DNA from: Zygaena filipendulae
Lineage: Eukaryota; Arthropoda; Insecta; Lepidoptera; Zygaenidae
Direction: 5' to 3'
Length of the DNA stretch: 64,000 bases
Assembly: GCA_907165275.2 (NCBI GenBank)
Contig: OU015649.1
Coordinates: 12,988,001-13,052,000, forward strand
Positions within the stretch are counted from its first letter, which is position 1. Every line of letters begins with the position of its first letter. Made by a program: the position numbers and the translations under genes. Below, piece after piece: positions 9,179 through 21,600 of this stretch. Under the pieces are notes generated by a model. The model saw nothing but the letters and a program-made list of their open reading frames with translations. It had not been told where the DNA came from and made no database searches.

Positions 9179-10309
9179 ATTGAAACATGATTTGCTACGA
9201 AATTTTTTATTTTATTGTTATTTAAACATACAGGTGTTATTATATTTACACATTCTAAATTAAATTTAAAGCAGTAAATAAAAAAAAATCACATAGCTTG
9301 AGATTTCTCATGTCCTATCAACAGAATCAGCAGATTCAAATGATTTATTCCAAGGCAGGCCTTGGGCAAAATTGTTTTGAAATGTTATAAATATTGTACC
9401 TAATTCAGAAAAGTTGAAAGTTTCGTAATTGTGATATGATCGAGTACATTTTATCGTTTGTGCCTTATTGTATTAATTTGTTGGGCAGTTCTCTGTTATT
9501 TAACAGACCTAAGGACGTGCAACTAGGGAGGTGACGTGTTGACCGACAAGTATTTACCTTTATCGTATTTATGGTTCTCAATTACACTTGGATATTGTAA
9601 TGCAGTAACGAATGTTTTCAATTTTTCGTATTTAGTCCCCATCGCGGACGGAGTCTGTGCTAAAAAAATGTATGGACATTCACAAAGTCACAAAGCAGCT
9701 TGCTTCCATGTAAGAGGCTGAAAAACTATTGTGAACGTATTTCATACGAACCAAAGCAGCTCTTTTAAGTCTCAGTACCTACACAATATTTTAAACCACA
9801 CAAATACATAAATAAATTTACAACTGCTCGTCTCCACTTTCAAGTTTATTATAGGTAGGTATAATTATTACATTTTCGTTACCTATTTGTTTATTAATTT
9901 TTTTTTGTTAGGCGGTCTAACTAATTAGGTACAAATTAACAAAATTTGGTAGGTATGAAATTTTCAGACACTTATTTAGATAAGTACAGGGTTGTGGCAA
10001 ATAAAATTTTGATTTAATGAAAATTTGCTAAGAATCAAGCGGATTTTATCCTTGAAATGTAAGCTAATAATAATAATTAATTTTTTTATTCAATAAATCT
10101 TTCTTTTACTTCATTAAATCAAAAAATATAATTACTTTGGTGCAAACCGCGTTACGTTACATGATTTTTTTATAATATCTATGTATAATGATATAAAACA
10201 GTTATAATATTAGGTACCTACATACGCTTTGTAGTCAAGACGTGACCGTACAAATGAGTACCTAAATAGAGGACAATAAAACCGACCACTGCACTCCTGT
10301 ATCTATGAG

Positions 10310-10414
10310 TAGAGATGGGTTTTATGTCCGTACGTAAATGCCTAATTAATGGACGTCTATCGGGCATTTACTCAAAATGTCCGTAAATAAATGCCGGACC
10401 AAAACCCATCTCTA
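10310..10414. mobile_element. Short MITE with TAGAGATGGGTTTT ends
   Basis: TAGAGATGGGTTTT at the left is matched by AAAACCCATCTCTA at the right, 105 bp apart. ATGAG occurs on both flanks and may be part of a target duplication. TAGAGATGGG-type ends recall hAT elements. Confidence 0.65.
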
Positions 10415-11473
10415 TGAGGGTCGTCTTTTTATATGATGGCGGATCAGCCTAAGTCTTAACTATCTACAGCGCGGCAGAGTGGGAAGATCCTTATCGAGGC
10501 GAAAATGGTGCGGTTTTATTTTGCGCGAGCAAAGTTAGCACGTTGTACGGAAGGAATGGAATGTAGAGTTTTAAAACAATATAAAACAATGAATGTAGGT
10601 AGGTACCAGTTACCACAGAGAAAAGAATATAGGAAGAGGTACCTAACTAAGGCGGACCAGGCGCACGCTTATGAGCAAACACTCAAATCCCGATATTTGC
10701 TTTGGAACTTCTACGGCTGAGATTAGGATTAGGTAGCTGTGCGAAAATATTTTTTTAATACAGTTGCTCAAAAAGTGGCGTATTGCAGGGACGTTTAGCG
10801 TTCGGGATGTGGGCTATTACATACTCGAGCTTTTTGTTTACCTTTCCCGAACTCGTGCGTTCTCTTTGCCAACTGTCAAAAATGGCGACACGACTTTGAC
10901 ACACTTTTTGCATTGCGAAACGTAGGTTTCGCATTACTAATACGACTAGCGCCATCTATTGATCACAGTTGGAACTTAGTTGAGTTTGTTGTGTTTTTGA
11001 TATTTTATTAAATTGCTTAATTTTTTCGTAACTGTATTAAAAATAGTTGTTCAGTACACGTGCGGAACCGTCATTGCAACTAGTTCCGACTGTCAACCCT
11101 CACCTTCGGCTGCGCCTCGGCTCGGGTAGACATTTGTCAGAACTCTTTGCGTTTATTAGGTACATTTTATTATGTTAGTGAATGTTACGTGTGCGTGAGG
11201 AAAAGCCGGTTGTTTAGGTAGTGTGCGAAAATCGAACGACGACACTGGTTTTCATTTGTTTACATACTAAACGGAGTCTACGCCCCTTCTGTTCCATGGT
11301 AAGTAGGTATGTAGGTAGGTACGTACCTCTAAAAGAGATTTTAGCATAAGCTGATTATTCTAAGGGTCATCGCACACAGTATGAAACGGGTGAAATGTTT
11401 TTTGCTGCTAGTATAAGTTAAATACATAGGTACATAAAAAGAAAACTTATTTTTTTTAAATAAGACAATCAGA

Positions 11474-11708
11474 TGGACGCAGATAAGCAATAACATGTTA
11501 ACCCACAAAATTATTAATTCAGAACGATTTATTGAGAGTTAGGGAACGTTTTTTAATTATTTGTTTACCTTGTTACACTGCTTAAATATGTAACTAAATA
11601 TTGAACATAAAAAAAATATTGACGCAAAATAGCGCTCCTACTTTTAAAACACAATTTACTCAAAATTTCTCCAGTGTGGGTTAACACGCTATTGCTTATC
11701 TATGTCCA
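11474..11708. mobile_element. TGGAC-type MITE copy 2 (intergenic)
   Basis: It starts TGGACGCAGATAAGCAATAA and ends TTGCTTATCTATGTCCA, flanked by GA/GA. It shares the interior TTATTGAGAGTTAGGGAACG with the other copies. Confidence 0.9.
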
Positions 11709-11820
11709 GATATAACATGAGTATTAAGGACTTAAGTATGATGATATAGGTAGCAGTGGCGAAGGGTGAAATATTGAGAGAGGGAAGCCGGAAATCTACT
11801 TTAATTTCAACTTATTTAAC

Positions 11821-11915
11821 TATTAACTGTTCCCCGCGGTTTCACCTGCGATAAGTTCCGGAGTTACCGCGGGAATTCCGGTATAAAAAGTCCTTCCCTG
11901 TATCCCTGACAACGT
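11821..11915 (-). mobile_element. Lep1-like Helitron fragment
   Basis: CTGTTCCCCGCGGTTTCACC, GGAGTTACCGCGGGAATTCC and TATAAAAAGTCCTTCCCTGT are the 3' part of the Lep1-like consensus read on the minus strand. The 5' half is missing. Confidence 0.75.
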
Positions 11916-13329
11916 TCTCAATTACGGAGAGAGATGTCGCGTCTGAAGGGAAGCCGGTGGGAATCGGCTTCTATGGTACCTTCGCCACTGATAGGTAGTC
12001 ATGTATTGTAAAGACGACAAGATCTGGGAATTGGTTTAGGGGAGAAGGGGGATTTGGTTGCACCACGATTTTTTTTTAATTTTGTCTGATTAAAGTAGGC
12101 ATCTAATTTAGTTCTCAGAGCGGCAAATGCACCCACTGGGATTCGCGCCTGGCCACAATCATGATAAGCGTATCAATAAGTGCATAGTATGTAGGTATGT
12201 AATAAATACGTATTGTGACTCTGCGTTTAGCAATAATAATAATTACAGAAACAACATCAAGTTATGATGTCCATAAGGCTCAATATGTTAAACTACGTTT
12301 TCATAAAGCTATATCCCGATCAGAATGGCGTTATTGAACCACATTCTAAAACTACAAGTAATAACTATAAATAATAAATTATATTTATACTACCTACACT
12401 GCACAATATACAGATAGACTCTATATTATAATAATATTTAAATAGATAATTAAAATATAAATAAGGTATAATATCGTTAAATGTATAAAAGTTGTAATTT
12501 ATAATTTCGTCTACATAAGCGTCACCAGTTGGATTTAATAATAATTATAATATATATACTTTAAAGATTTCTCTTGCCTTCCCCGTTACACAAAGGGACC
12601 CTAATAATGATCGGGTTCAATTTGTTTTTTCTTTTTGATATTCAATGTGAATGGTCCCACGTACCTACCTGAAGAGCTAGGCCTTTGATATAATAATTAC
12701 ATCTATATAAATTATTATTTTTAATTATCTACATCGATGTTACATGCGTCCAAGTAGCTATTATAGATAGCAATATAAATTGGGTAGCGTCTGTTATTTT
12801 TGTCTAGTAAAAAAAATTTGGTAAAAACAACCAGAACTTGTGCCCTGAGGTTTCCGAATCTAATCTTCTTGTTAGTACCTACCTATTTTTATTAGTACCT
12901 ACCCTGGGACCTGGAAACATGGCCTGAAAACTTGATTTGATGGAAAAATAAAGTATCTCATAATTATTGGAATACGAATAACTCGAATAAGAGTTTCTGT
13001 ATTTTTCATTTTGTGAAATAGTAATACCGGGAGTTGATTATTTATTTATTCTAAGGGAATCTTGAGAAAGAAACTCAACTACTTTTGACGGACAGCCAAT
13101 ACATGTGTCAATGTCAGCGCTCAAATGACTGAAAAATGCTCAAATATGGTTGATGGCCTGAACTGCCATCTACACGTCCTCGTTTAGTCCTGCAACAAAT
13201 CGTAACCGAGTAGGTAAATACCGTTCGGCCTTTCTGACAAACCAGAGAAAGTAAGTTCAATCAGTCAAATATAATTATAAAGTATCTATCGGTTTGTACA
13301 AACTACAGTAGGTAGGTAGAGGACAAAAT

Positions 13330-13555
13330 GTCAAAATAAACCACATAATCGTTAAAATAGACAACGTGTAATTTATTCGTCAAAACGCAACCCGCAATTA
13401 AGGCGTCAAAATAGACAACCCAAAAAAACAGGCGTCAAGATAGACAACCAGCAAGTAAGGAAGATGACAACCCGCAGCTAAGGCGCCAGATAGACAACCC
13501 GCAACCGAAGAATAACTAAATTATTCTTCTGAGCCCGCAACTAAGGCGTCAAGAT
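13330..13555. repeat. Degenerate minisatellite
   Basis: The phrases AAGGCGTCAAAATAGACAAC, GGCGTCAAGATAGACAACC and CCCGCAACTAAGGCGTCAAG recur about six times at irregular 25-40 bp spacing. Longer or shorter units suggest slippage plus decay. No coding potential. Confidence 0.75.
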
Positions 13556-15023
13556 AACCATAATAATAATAATAGCCAGCATAAAATCATCGGTCATTTC
13601 TCTGTCATTTGTGGGCGGGCGTTAATCCGTAACTCTATAGACACTAAGAGGATTTTTGTTTAATTTTAGCAGACTTAAGCATGCAGTCATAAAATAGGTA
13701 GGTACTTTACAACCTTACCAGTACCTATACTTGGATGTAATCAATATTATAAGTATTGGTATAATTATATAAATCTAAGGATATTTTGAGTGCTTTTGGC
13801 ATCTTCGACTCAGCCTTTTTATAGTTTTAAAGTTTAAAAGTTCAAAAGTATAGTAAGGGGCCTACCATACCGTTCTTGCAGTATTATTTTATAACCTTAC
13901 ATCGAATTTTCGTCCTTCATTATTTTGACACTTTTTGTGGAACGTAATATCGATGTAAAATTTAAATAGGTTATAGTTTAACTATAATATTCACTATAAA
14001 AGAAGGAAGCAGGTCTCCTGTGTCGTTAAAAGCCGGACGCGGACGGTATTAATGATTTTCTTTAACATAATAATTTTTCTTGTGTTAATTTTACTTTTTT
14101 CTCATTACGACGTGTGTACCTACGCAATGTAGATAACAATAATCTAGATTGGAGTTATTTCAAACTTGCATGGAAATAATATCTAAGTAGGAAACGAGAA
14201 ACGTTGCATTTATGAAATTGTATTATTTTTGCCCTTTAAATTAGTATTATGCGAAATTTTTGTACCTTTTGTAATTTATGTACCTACTTGCAATTCATTG
14301 ACCCGATTTTATTATTTTTAATTATGAAGTCAACGTCTAGTTTTGAGTAGGGGTAAACTATTTCCGTGAATGTCTAACATCTATTAACTACAAGTTTTCT
14401 TTTTTTTGTCTGTTTATTTCTTTGTAATAGATAAACTCAAAAACTACGTAGGTAAACGATTTTATGAATTCTTTCACTCATAAGAAGCTACACTGTTCCT
14501 GAGTGACAAAGGATACTTTTAAACCGAAATTTCCCCGGTAACTGTAAAAGTAAAACCGCAAGTGAAACCGCGAGGAATCGACTAGTTTTTAACAATTTTG
14601 TGATTTTAATTTTAATGTTAAAAACAGCTGTTTATCTATGTTTTATCTTAGAAAAATTTAATGTGCTATCTACTTAGTTACATATTTAGAGATTGAAATA
14701 GTTTTATGATTTTTATACATTAACATTCGGTAAGGAATATCGAGACTCAAATTTAATCGGAAACATTAAAATTAATAAGCGTATTTTTCATATGGGTTAA
14801 ATTTTACACTAATTGTAAGTAACTATAAAATTTAATGTTTTGTACCTACTATAATATTAATAATACGATAATAACCTAATTAAAATTTTATGCTTTTAAT
14901 ATTTTACTATTCATCATTACTAATGAATGTTTGTCCAACACATATTACATAATCACAAACAAACGAATCATATGGACTTTGGTTAGGATCCTATCTTTAA
15001 AAAGTTTAAAATTTCATTTTTTA

Positions 15024-15064
15024 AGAACGGACTAAGCGTTCCCTATTTTACGCTAGTCCGTTCT
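15024..15064. repeat. Small hairpin
   Basis: AGAACGGACTAAGCG and CGCTAGTCCGTTCT form a stem of about 14 bp with a 12-base loop. It is too short to assign; possibly a MITE remnant. Confidence 0.4.
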
Positions 15065-16877
15065 CAAAAAAGGTGATGTGGATATATCATGTGGATCTAA
15101 TACGTGTGGAATAGTGTGAGAGAGACGAAGTAATTGTCTCTTTCTAGAATTTAGTTTGGCGTAGGTACGTCATAGGCCTGCAGGAGCAGATATTTGCGGC
15201 ACCATTAATAGAGACTTACAGAAAAGAGAAGTTAGAAATAAATTTTCCTGCAGTGAAAAGTAGGTTATAAGTTGATCTTGAGCAACGTCTGTGTGAATAT
15301 GTTCCGCTGTGGCATGAGAGTTCATAAAAACGAACGATAGTTATTTCTTAGCTATTCTACTTTTATCATTTCTCTGTCTATATCACTCCTCTGTCCATTC
15401 ATAAAATTTACTTATTTACAGAAAGTAAATCCTTATCTTAAACAAGGACAGGCGGTACGTGGCATCTTTGATTTAGCTCAAAAAAGACTATCTCATCACT
15501 AAATCGCTCTTGTGACGTCATAATAGGCAGGAAGAAAGTGACACGCATGTTGCATCTAAGTAGGTATAGGTACTTATGTCTTTGTCAACTACGCAATCCA
15601 CGAATATGGGGCTCGCAGTGATACCTTATGTATTTACCTACCTACCTTTCCTATGTGGTCCTTGATCAAAAAAATGTGACGACCCGGACCATGACTGCTC
15701 TATCTTTAAAATTGGTGAAATAGTTGTCTAGATCCTCATAACGTTTCCCTTCTAAAGGGCTCCAAATAATTTTTGTTTAATATGTGTTAGACAGACATCA
15801 GGCATGTTAATAAATAATATATATTTATATTATTATATATTATATTTTAAATACGAATTGTAAATATAGACAACATGTTCATTATGTTTATTTTATGACT
15901 AAGGTTTTATATCTTGTCGAATAATATTATAGTTAATGCGTAAGTAGGTATATTTATATGAAGATAGGTAAGTATAAGAATATTAATTTGGTTTGCTCCG
16001 AACTTTACCAGCATTTTGTTGAAGATTTTTTACATTTCATACCACTTAAATTAATATTTTATTACAAAGTAATAAGTTATAATAATAATATTATCTATAT
16101 ACACGTCATTAATATAAATTAGGAACAAAATAGAGAGAAGTAAAACTAATTAATAGTTACGATCATAAACTAATTAATGCAGTAAAATAATAAGACTAGT
16201 TAAGTTTTAAGTAACTATTGCGAATATTTTTTCTTTACTTTCTATGAAAAATAAAATCTATTTGTGATTAGTGGCGAATATAACTAATATTCTAAAGGAA
16301 TGATAGCTATGTTTCCATAGTTTTTACAAAAAGTTAGTTAGTAGGTAGGTTATACCTAATATATATTTTTTAAATTTCGTGAACGGATAGATACAGAAAG
16401 AAATTTATAATTTATTGTTAATAGATATTTTTTAAAGTAAAATAAACTTAAAACAATTAATTAGGTAACTACTTAGTGTCGACGAAAAAACAAAAGCCAT
16501 CGACTGGTATAGCCATATTAATAATTTTATTACCTACAGCGAACTAATAATTTACATATTACTGACTCTTATTTGGCAGCGGCCGGTGCCCAGCAGTTCC
16601 TAGCTCACTATGTTGTCTTCCGTTTATGCCGCGGAAGATGCATTCATCGCGAAATCACCAATACGCTTGTTATCTCTCTCTTACAAATAATGTGAAAAAG
16701 AGATACAACTCCGCGCCGGTCGGGTGATCGCGACGAATGTGGCCCAAGGAGTAGAGAATCCTCGACGCGGATACAGACTTTTCCGAAATTGTGCATAATT
16801 CGTTTTTTGTGCGTCCAACATGGTTGTAATGGAATATTATCATCACCCCCATCAATATAAAAGCTTTAAAATACTTA

Positions 16878-17291
16878 GGTCCGTATTCCAAAAGGTTACT
16901 CAAGTCATGAATTTAGTTTTAAACTAATTTCAAGTAAAGCTTTAATTTTAGAACCTTACTTGAAACGAGATTCATCAATCGACAATCAGCTGAGTTATTT
17001 CCTTATTCTAGAACGACGCTTGAGTACTAATCTATACTCAAGCAAAGATTTGATCTTTGTTTACGTCTGTCATGTCAAGACCACTCAACCAATCAGAGTT
17101 CAAAATCTCTACTCAAGACTAGTTTCAAGTGATTAGAACCAATCAGAGTTGAGAATCTTTACCAAAGACTAGTTTCACGTGATTATAACTTAAAACGCAT
17201 TCTATAATAAGATGTACGCTTGAGTTATGATTTCAGCTTAAAACTAATCTCAAGTGAAACGTGATCTGAATCACCTCCTGGAATACGGACC
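16878..17291. mobile_element. Harbinger-like MITE (GGTCCGTATTCCA ends)
   Basis: Terminal inverted repeats GGTCCGTATTCCA and TGGAATACGGACC, 414 bp apart, are flanked by TTA on both sides. A 3-bp TTA/TAA duplication is typical of PIF/Harbinger. The interior has repeated CAAGTGATTA and ACCAATCAGAGTT motifs. Confidence 0.8.
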
Positions 17292-17631
17292 TTAGTATAT
17301 ATATTTTAAATTTTGAATGTCTAGTCATAATTATATGTTCAATTCGTAGGTATATGAAGCAGATGGCTAAAAATGTATGGTCAAATAGGTCCAGAATGGA
17401 CAAGAATAAAATATGTAGGTATCTATCAAAGTTCAGTTTGAACGCTCAGACGAAATAAAAACTCTTCGTCTGAGTTTGAACGTAATAGTTTGACGCCAAT
17501 AAAAATAGACACGAAAATCGTGATTGTCTTGACTTGGTAAATAGTAATTGCAAAAGGTTTAGGGTATCTACCCCTTTTCCAAAAACTCTTTTTAGAGTTA
17601 AGTCCACCTATTTACATAATTCTTCAAAAAA

Positions 17632-17832
17632 TTCTTATCATTATAAATGCGAATGTGAGTTTGTTAGTTTGTTACCGTAGCCTCACATCTTAACGGCTCA
17701 ACCGATCATCATGAAATTTTGCATACACATTGTCCGGGGGCACAGAAAAGTACATAGGTTATTTACTGGGTATTACGTTAGCGTATATTTATCGCGGAAT
17801 TTTCGCGGGATCTCCGAAATTAACGTGGATTA
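17632..17832 (+). mobile_element. Lep1-like Helitron copy, 3' end lost
   Basis: ATTATAAATGCGAATGTGAG, GGCTCAACCGATCATCATGA, CATTGTCCGGGGGCACAG and CGCGGGATCTCCGAAATTAA follow the consensus order. The terminal ACAGCTAG is absent. Confidence 0.8.
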
Positions 17833-18591
17833 ATAATCATGAGGTAGGTAATTGTATGCTACAATAATTTGACACCGGCATTAAGCCCCAAAACGTTAAA
17901 TCAAACGCACAAAAAACCTTTTTTTATCTATTGCAATTTTGACTTCACAGCGTGTAAGGTTGTAAAGGTGTTGAACGAAGAACGAATCGTATATAAAACT
18001 TTATAGTAATATTTAAAAAGATGGCCCTATAGTATACTATAGTTAGATATGCGTGATGATTCAGAGGCAATTCGTTACAATATTTTTAACCGACTTCCAA
18101 AAAGGAGGAGGTTATGCATTCGATTGTATGTATGTTTTTTCTATTGTAGTTTAGAGACAAGATAGTAAAGTAAATGGTTTATCATCGTACCAGTTTCATT
18201 GTCTATACTAGTGTCAAATTATTGTTATAAGTATACAGGTATAATACCTAAATCATTTAAAAAAAAGGAAAATTATTTACGTATTTCTTCATTGAATTCC
18301 GTATTCGGGCTAGTAAACAAATTGTCTTAACGTTGCACACTTTTATGACATCAATACAAAATATCTATCTACTCTATCAAGCATACAATAGAGTAGATAA
18401 AAGTTACCTAGAGTTATTCCAGTAGTTATACTACAGTTATTATACTAATATCAGCTATTTGAATAAAATTCAGCATGCTATTAATAATTCGCCGATAAAT
18501 TGGATGGCTTGGCCACTTAGCTCTTTTTCAGCAGCGAATGGAACATGCTGTAACAACTATTTCTTATGCTATTTACAAATGGGGCTAAATA

Positions 18592-18659
18592 TTATTCTTC
18601 TGTCACCGCTAGAGCAGGGTTGTTGGTTTCTTCTTCTTGTTTAGCTCTGGTTTCTGCAT
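18592..18659 (-). CDS. Pde1c: Pde1c terminal coding exon
   Basis: The acceptor is TATTTCTAG|AT. In the frame set by the previous exon it reads DAETRAKQEEETNNPALA and then VTEE, with TAA at 18592-18594. The charged composition continues the KEQAAK end of the preceding exon and resembles the KEEKAKKEAEE tail of vertebrate PDE1C. It is short and was found by phase and composition. Confidence 0.82.
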
Positions 18660-21600
18660 CTAGAAATACCATATGAAATCCAAAATAAATTTGCAGGGCC
18701 GTCTTAAACCTATTGGAGGCCCTGGGCATATTAGGATAATGGGGCCCCTATGACTTTTTAGAACACTATTTTGTTAGAATAGACAAAGAAAGTAGATAAA
18801 CAAGGTTAAATACCTAACTTTTGGGCGAGAGTAGAATAGCTTCGCGCATGTAAAATCTAGTAAGTTGGTATTGTAGTCAGTAAATTAGGTTCGATTTCTT
18901 CGAATTGTATAAGTTTTTTGGTAATAAATATTGGTTATCGTTTGGTGATCTGACAGGAACTAGGGACTTTGTATTTGATCTGAGGGGGGCCCCTGACGAT
19001 CGCGGGGCCCTGGACACTTGCCCAAAGTGTCCACTGGGAAAGAGGGGTCTGTAAATTTGTAATATGTATCTATAGAATCCGTAAGTAGATGCAAAATATG
19101 TGAGTCTGTTACGCCTGAACTTCTCAACCGATCATCGTGAAATTTAGCATACCGACCCTTTGTCAAGTTTACCTTTGGCGGCTTGCTCCTTCCATATTTT
19201 CTTATTGTCGCTGAGACAAGCCACCCATGGTTTTTTGATTTTGAATTTATTGCTGCTCTCACTACCTGCAATCAAATATATTCAAAAATGTAATAAATCT
19301 TAAAGGCGGAAACACACATTTCTCGTGTCGTGTTGTGTTGCGACACATGCGACAGAAGCATTTCGGTTTCATACATTTAGTAGGTATCTATGGTTAAAGA
19401 CATACATACATATAGTAGTCATATAATCGCATTAGGTTAGCCTGTAAGGATTATGTGGTTTATAAAATAAATAAATAAATATTTGTATGTTGTGTCGTTT
19501 TGTGGCGTGTTCTGTCGTAGTGCGTCTCTAAACATACATGTATGAAACAGATAAGCTTCTGTCGCGACACAACATGTCACGACACTTAAGTGTGTTTCCG
19601 CCTTAATTACCTACTATCTGAATATAATTTCCATAAATGGTCGAAGAGATTATCTAACGATTTTAAATTTAATCATTTACTAAGAGACATACCTGAATCC
19701 TAAATAAAATTAAGGTTTTAGCGTATTATTAACAGACGCTAGGTATGTTTTTATTTTTAATAAATACATAGCTATTGTTTTAAATTAGCTAAAAAAACTA
19801 TAAAAACCAAGAATATTTCTGGTTTTAGTACAAACTGGGTCAACTCACTCGTATTTTCTTCATTGATCGACTCCTGTTTAGAGTTGGTCGTCTTGGAGTT
19901 CGAATGCAGCGGCCCCAGTATGCATTCCAACATATCTGCGCAGACCCCCATACTGGGCTCCACGATGAATTCAATGAAGCCGATCTGCGACTCGGCGACG
20001 AGGGTGTTATTTCTGTCGCAGAGAGGGCTGAATGGGAGTCCCAATTCCCTCTCCTTATCGCCTTGAAGGAAGAATTCGTCCAGCAGGCTCATAGTCCACC
20101 GGTGGTGGAGGTCCCATCTCTGGAATCATGGAGATTAACATAGATATTACTTACTTACACTTGAATTTACGAAGATTTGAATAAATATCAGGAAAATAAC
20201 GAATAACTTAGGTTCCTACTCTTTTCCTTCTTCAATTATGGCAATCTATTGCGATTTATCGCATTTAGGTAAATCTGCCAATGTACCTCCGTATTTTTTG
20301 CAATTAAAGTAATTAATAAAACACGGTTCTTATCTTCATTATAAATTATTCGACATTCGCTATAATTACGTCGATGACTATAAATCGATCAATGTTAGTC
20401 GACGGATAATTTTATTTTAGTGTTTGTATTGGTGTTTGTTTAGTTACTTTGAGAACTTTTCGTCAATGTCACCTTAAAGCTCTCTCTGTCCTGCAAACGA
20501 TATTTTAAATTAAAATGAAAAAGGGATAAAAGATAAATGATTGCCCGCCATTTTTGGTTGTTATTTCCAATTCACCGACCACCCGTACGTAGCTGATAAG
20601 CAATTTCGTGATAAGTAGGTAGGCACCGAATCTCGTGGATTTTACCTTAGCAGGGTGTGATATATCGCAACAATGCAGCACCAACGAGACCGCTTTGGAT
20701 TTGTCGACAGTGGGCTCGGCGAGCGTGAGCAACGACCTCATGTTCTTCAGCTGCTGGAAGTGGAACGACATGTCCGTCGCCAGCACCATATCGATCACCA
20801 GTGTGCGGAACTCGCGAAATTCGTCCCTCGATAGGTTCTGCAGGATGTTGCACTCCTCATCGCGCATGAGCCTGAAATCATTCGACAACAACTTTATACT
20901 CCTCCAGACGTGTGTGAAGCCAGCTTCACGTAGTTTGGTAAAAATAAAAAGTTTCCTTTTTACGTAACTGTAGTTACTAACTACATATTTTTGGCAGGTT
21001 TCATATACAAATATCATTCGTGAATTAGAGAAATCCCCCAGGAATTCCCAAGTTATGTAAGTAAGTACGTAAGTAAGTATCTACAATATCTACCTAGTAC
21101 CTAGTACTTCCAGCGTTTGTCCGACAACAGTGTAGCGATCCCGCTTCCTGCCTAGTATACCTACTGGCATAATATAAGCAGCAAGCCTACCTATTCTCGT
21201 GTCGTAAGAAGCTCGTTATCTGCCCTAAACCCCACTTTAACATAAACACTCAATAAAGGAGACGTAGACATTGGCGAAACTCATCAGTCCCGTAACGACT
21301 CTGGTTATGATTCGTGCCACGTAAATTACAGTTTCAGACCTTTGCTTATAAAAACAAAGAAACAATGAATGAATCAGTTATAACTAACCGCCGCACTCAG
21401 AGTCGACTTTAATGATTACTTAGTTAATTATACATTTTTAAAACAAAACTGCCGCAATCGGATACGTCCAGCAAATTAATGTTGATTGGCATTTAATGAG
21501 ATGTAACTTAATTAGTTAAATGCCAATTAACATTAATTTATTAAACTTGTCTGATTGCGGCGGTTTGGTTTTAAAAATCTATACTTAACTAAGTAATCAT

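Larger units (their letters stand above)
8925..18591. other. Tail-to-tail intergenic region PRMT3/Pde1c
   Basis: About 9.7 kb separate the PRMT3 stop from the Pde1c stop. I find no convincing protein gene here. It contains a short foldback (10310-10414), a lepidopteran repeat near 10790-11160, MITEs at 11474-11708 and 16878-17291, Helitron pieces at 11821-11915 and 17632-17832, and a minisatellite near 13330-13555. About 9200-10300, 12000-13300 and 13600-16800 are AT-rich with nothing else recognised. The 3' UTRs of both genes must lie in its two ends. Confidence 0.6.

Noticed and set aside
10505..10720. Plus-strand open frame of 71 codons
   Set aside because: No recognisable motif, no splice or promoter context, and it contains GTAGGTAGGTACC repeat sequence.
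13330..13555. Possible CRISPR-like array
   Set aside because: Repeats are degenerate, spacing is irregular and the genome is an animal; it is a minisatellite.
19904..20143. Plus-strand frame over the exon 19849-20119
   Set aside because: Antisense shadow of a well-conserved PDE1 exon.
20647..20967. Open frames opposite or out of frame with the Pde1c exon 20646-20871
   Set aside because: Shadow frames of a confirmed catalytic exon.
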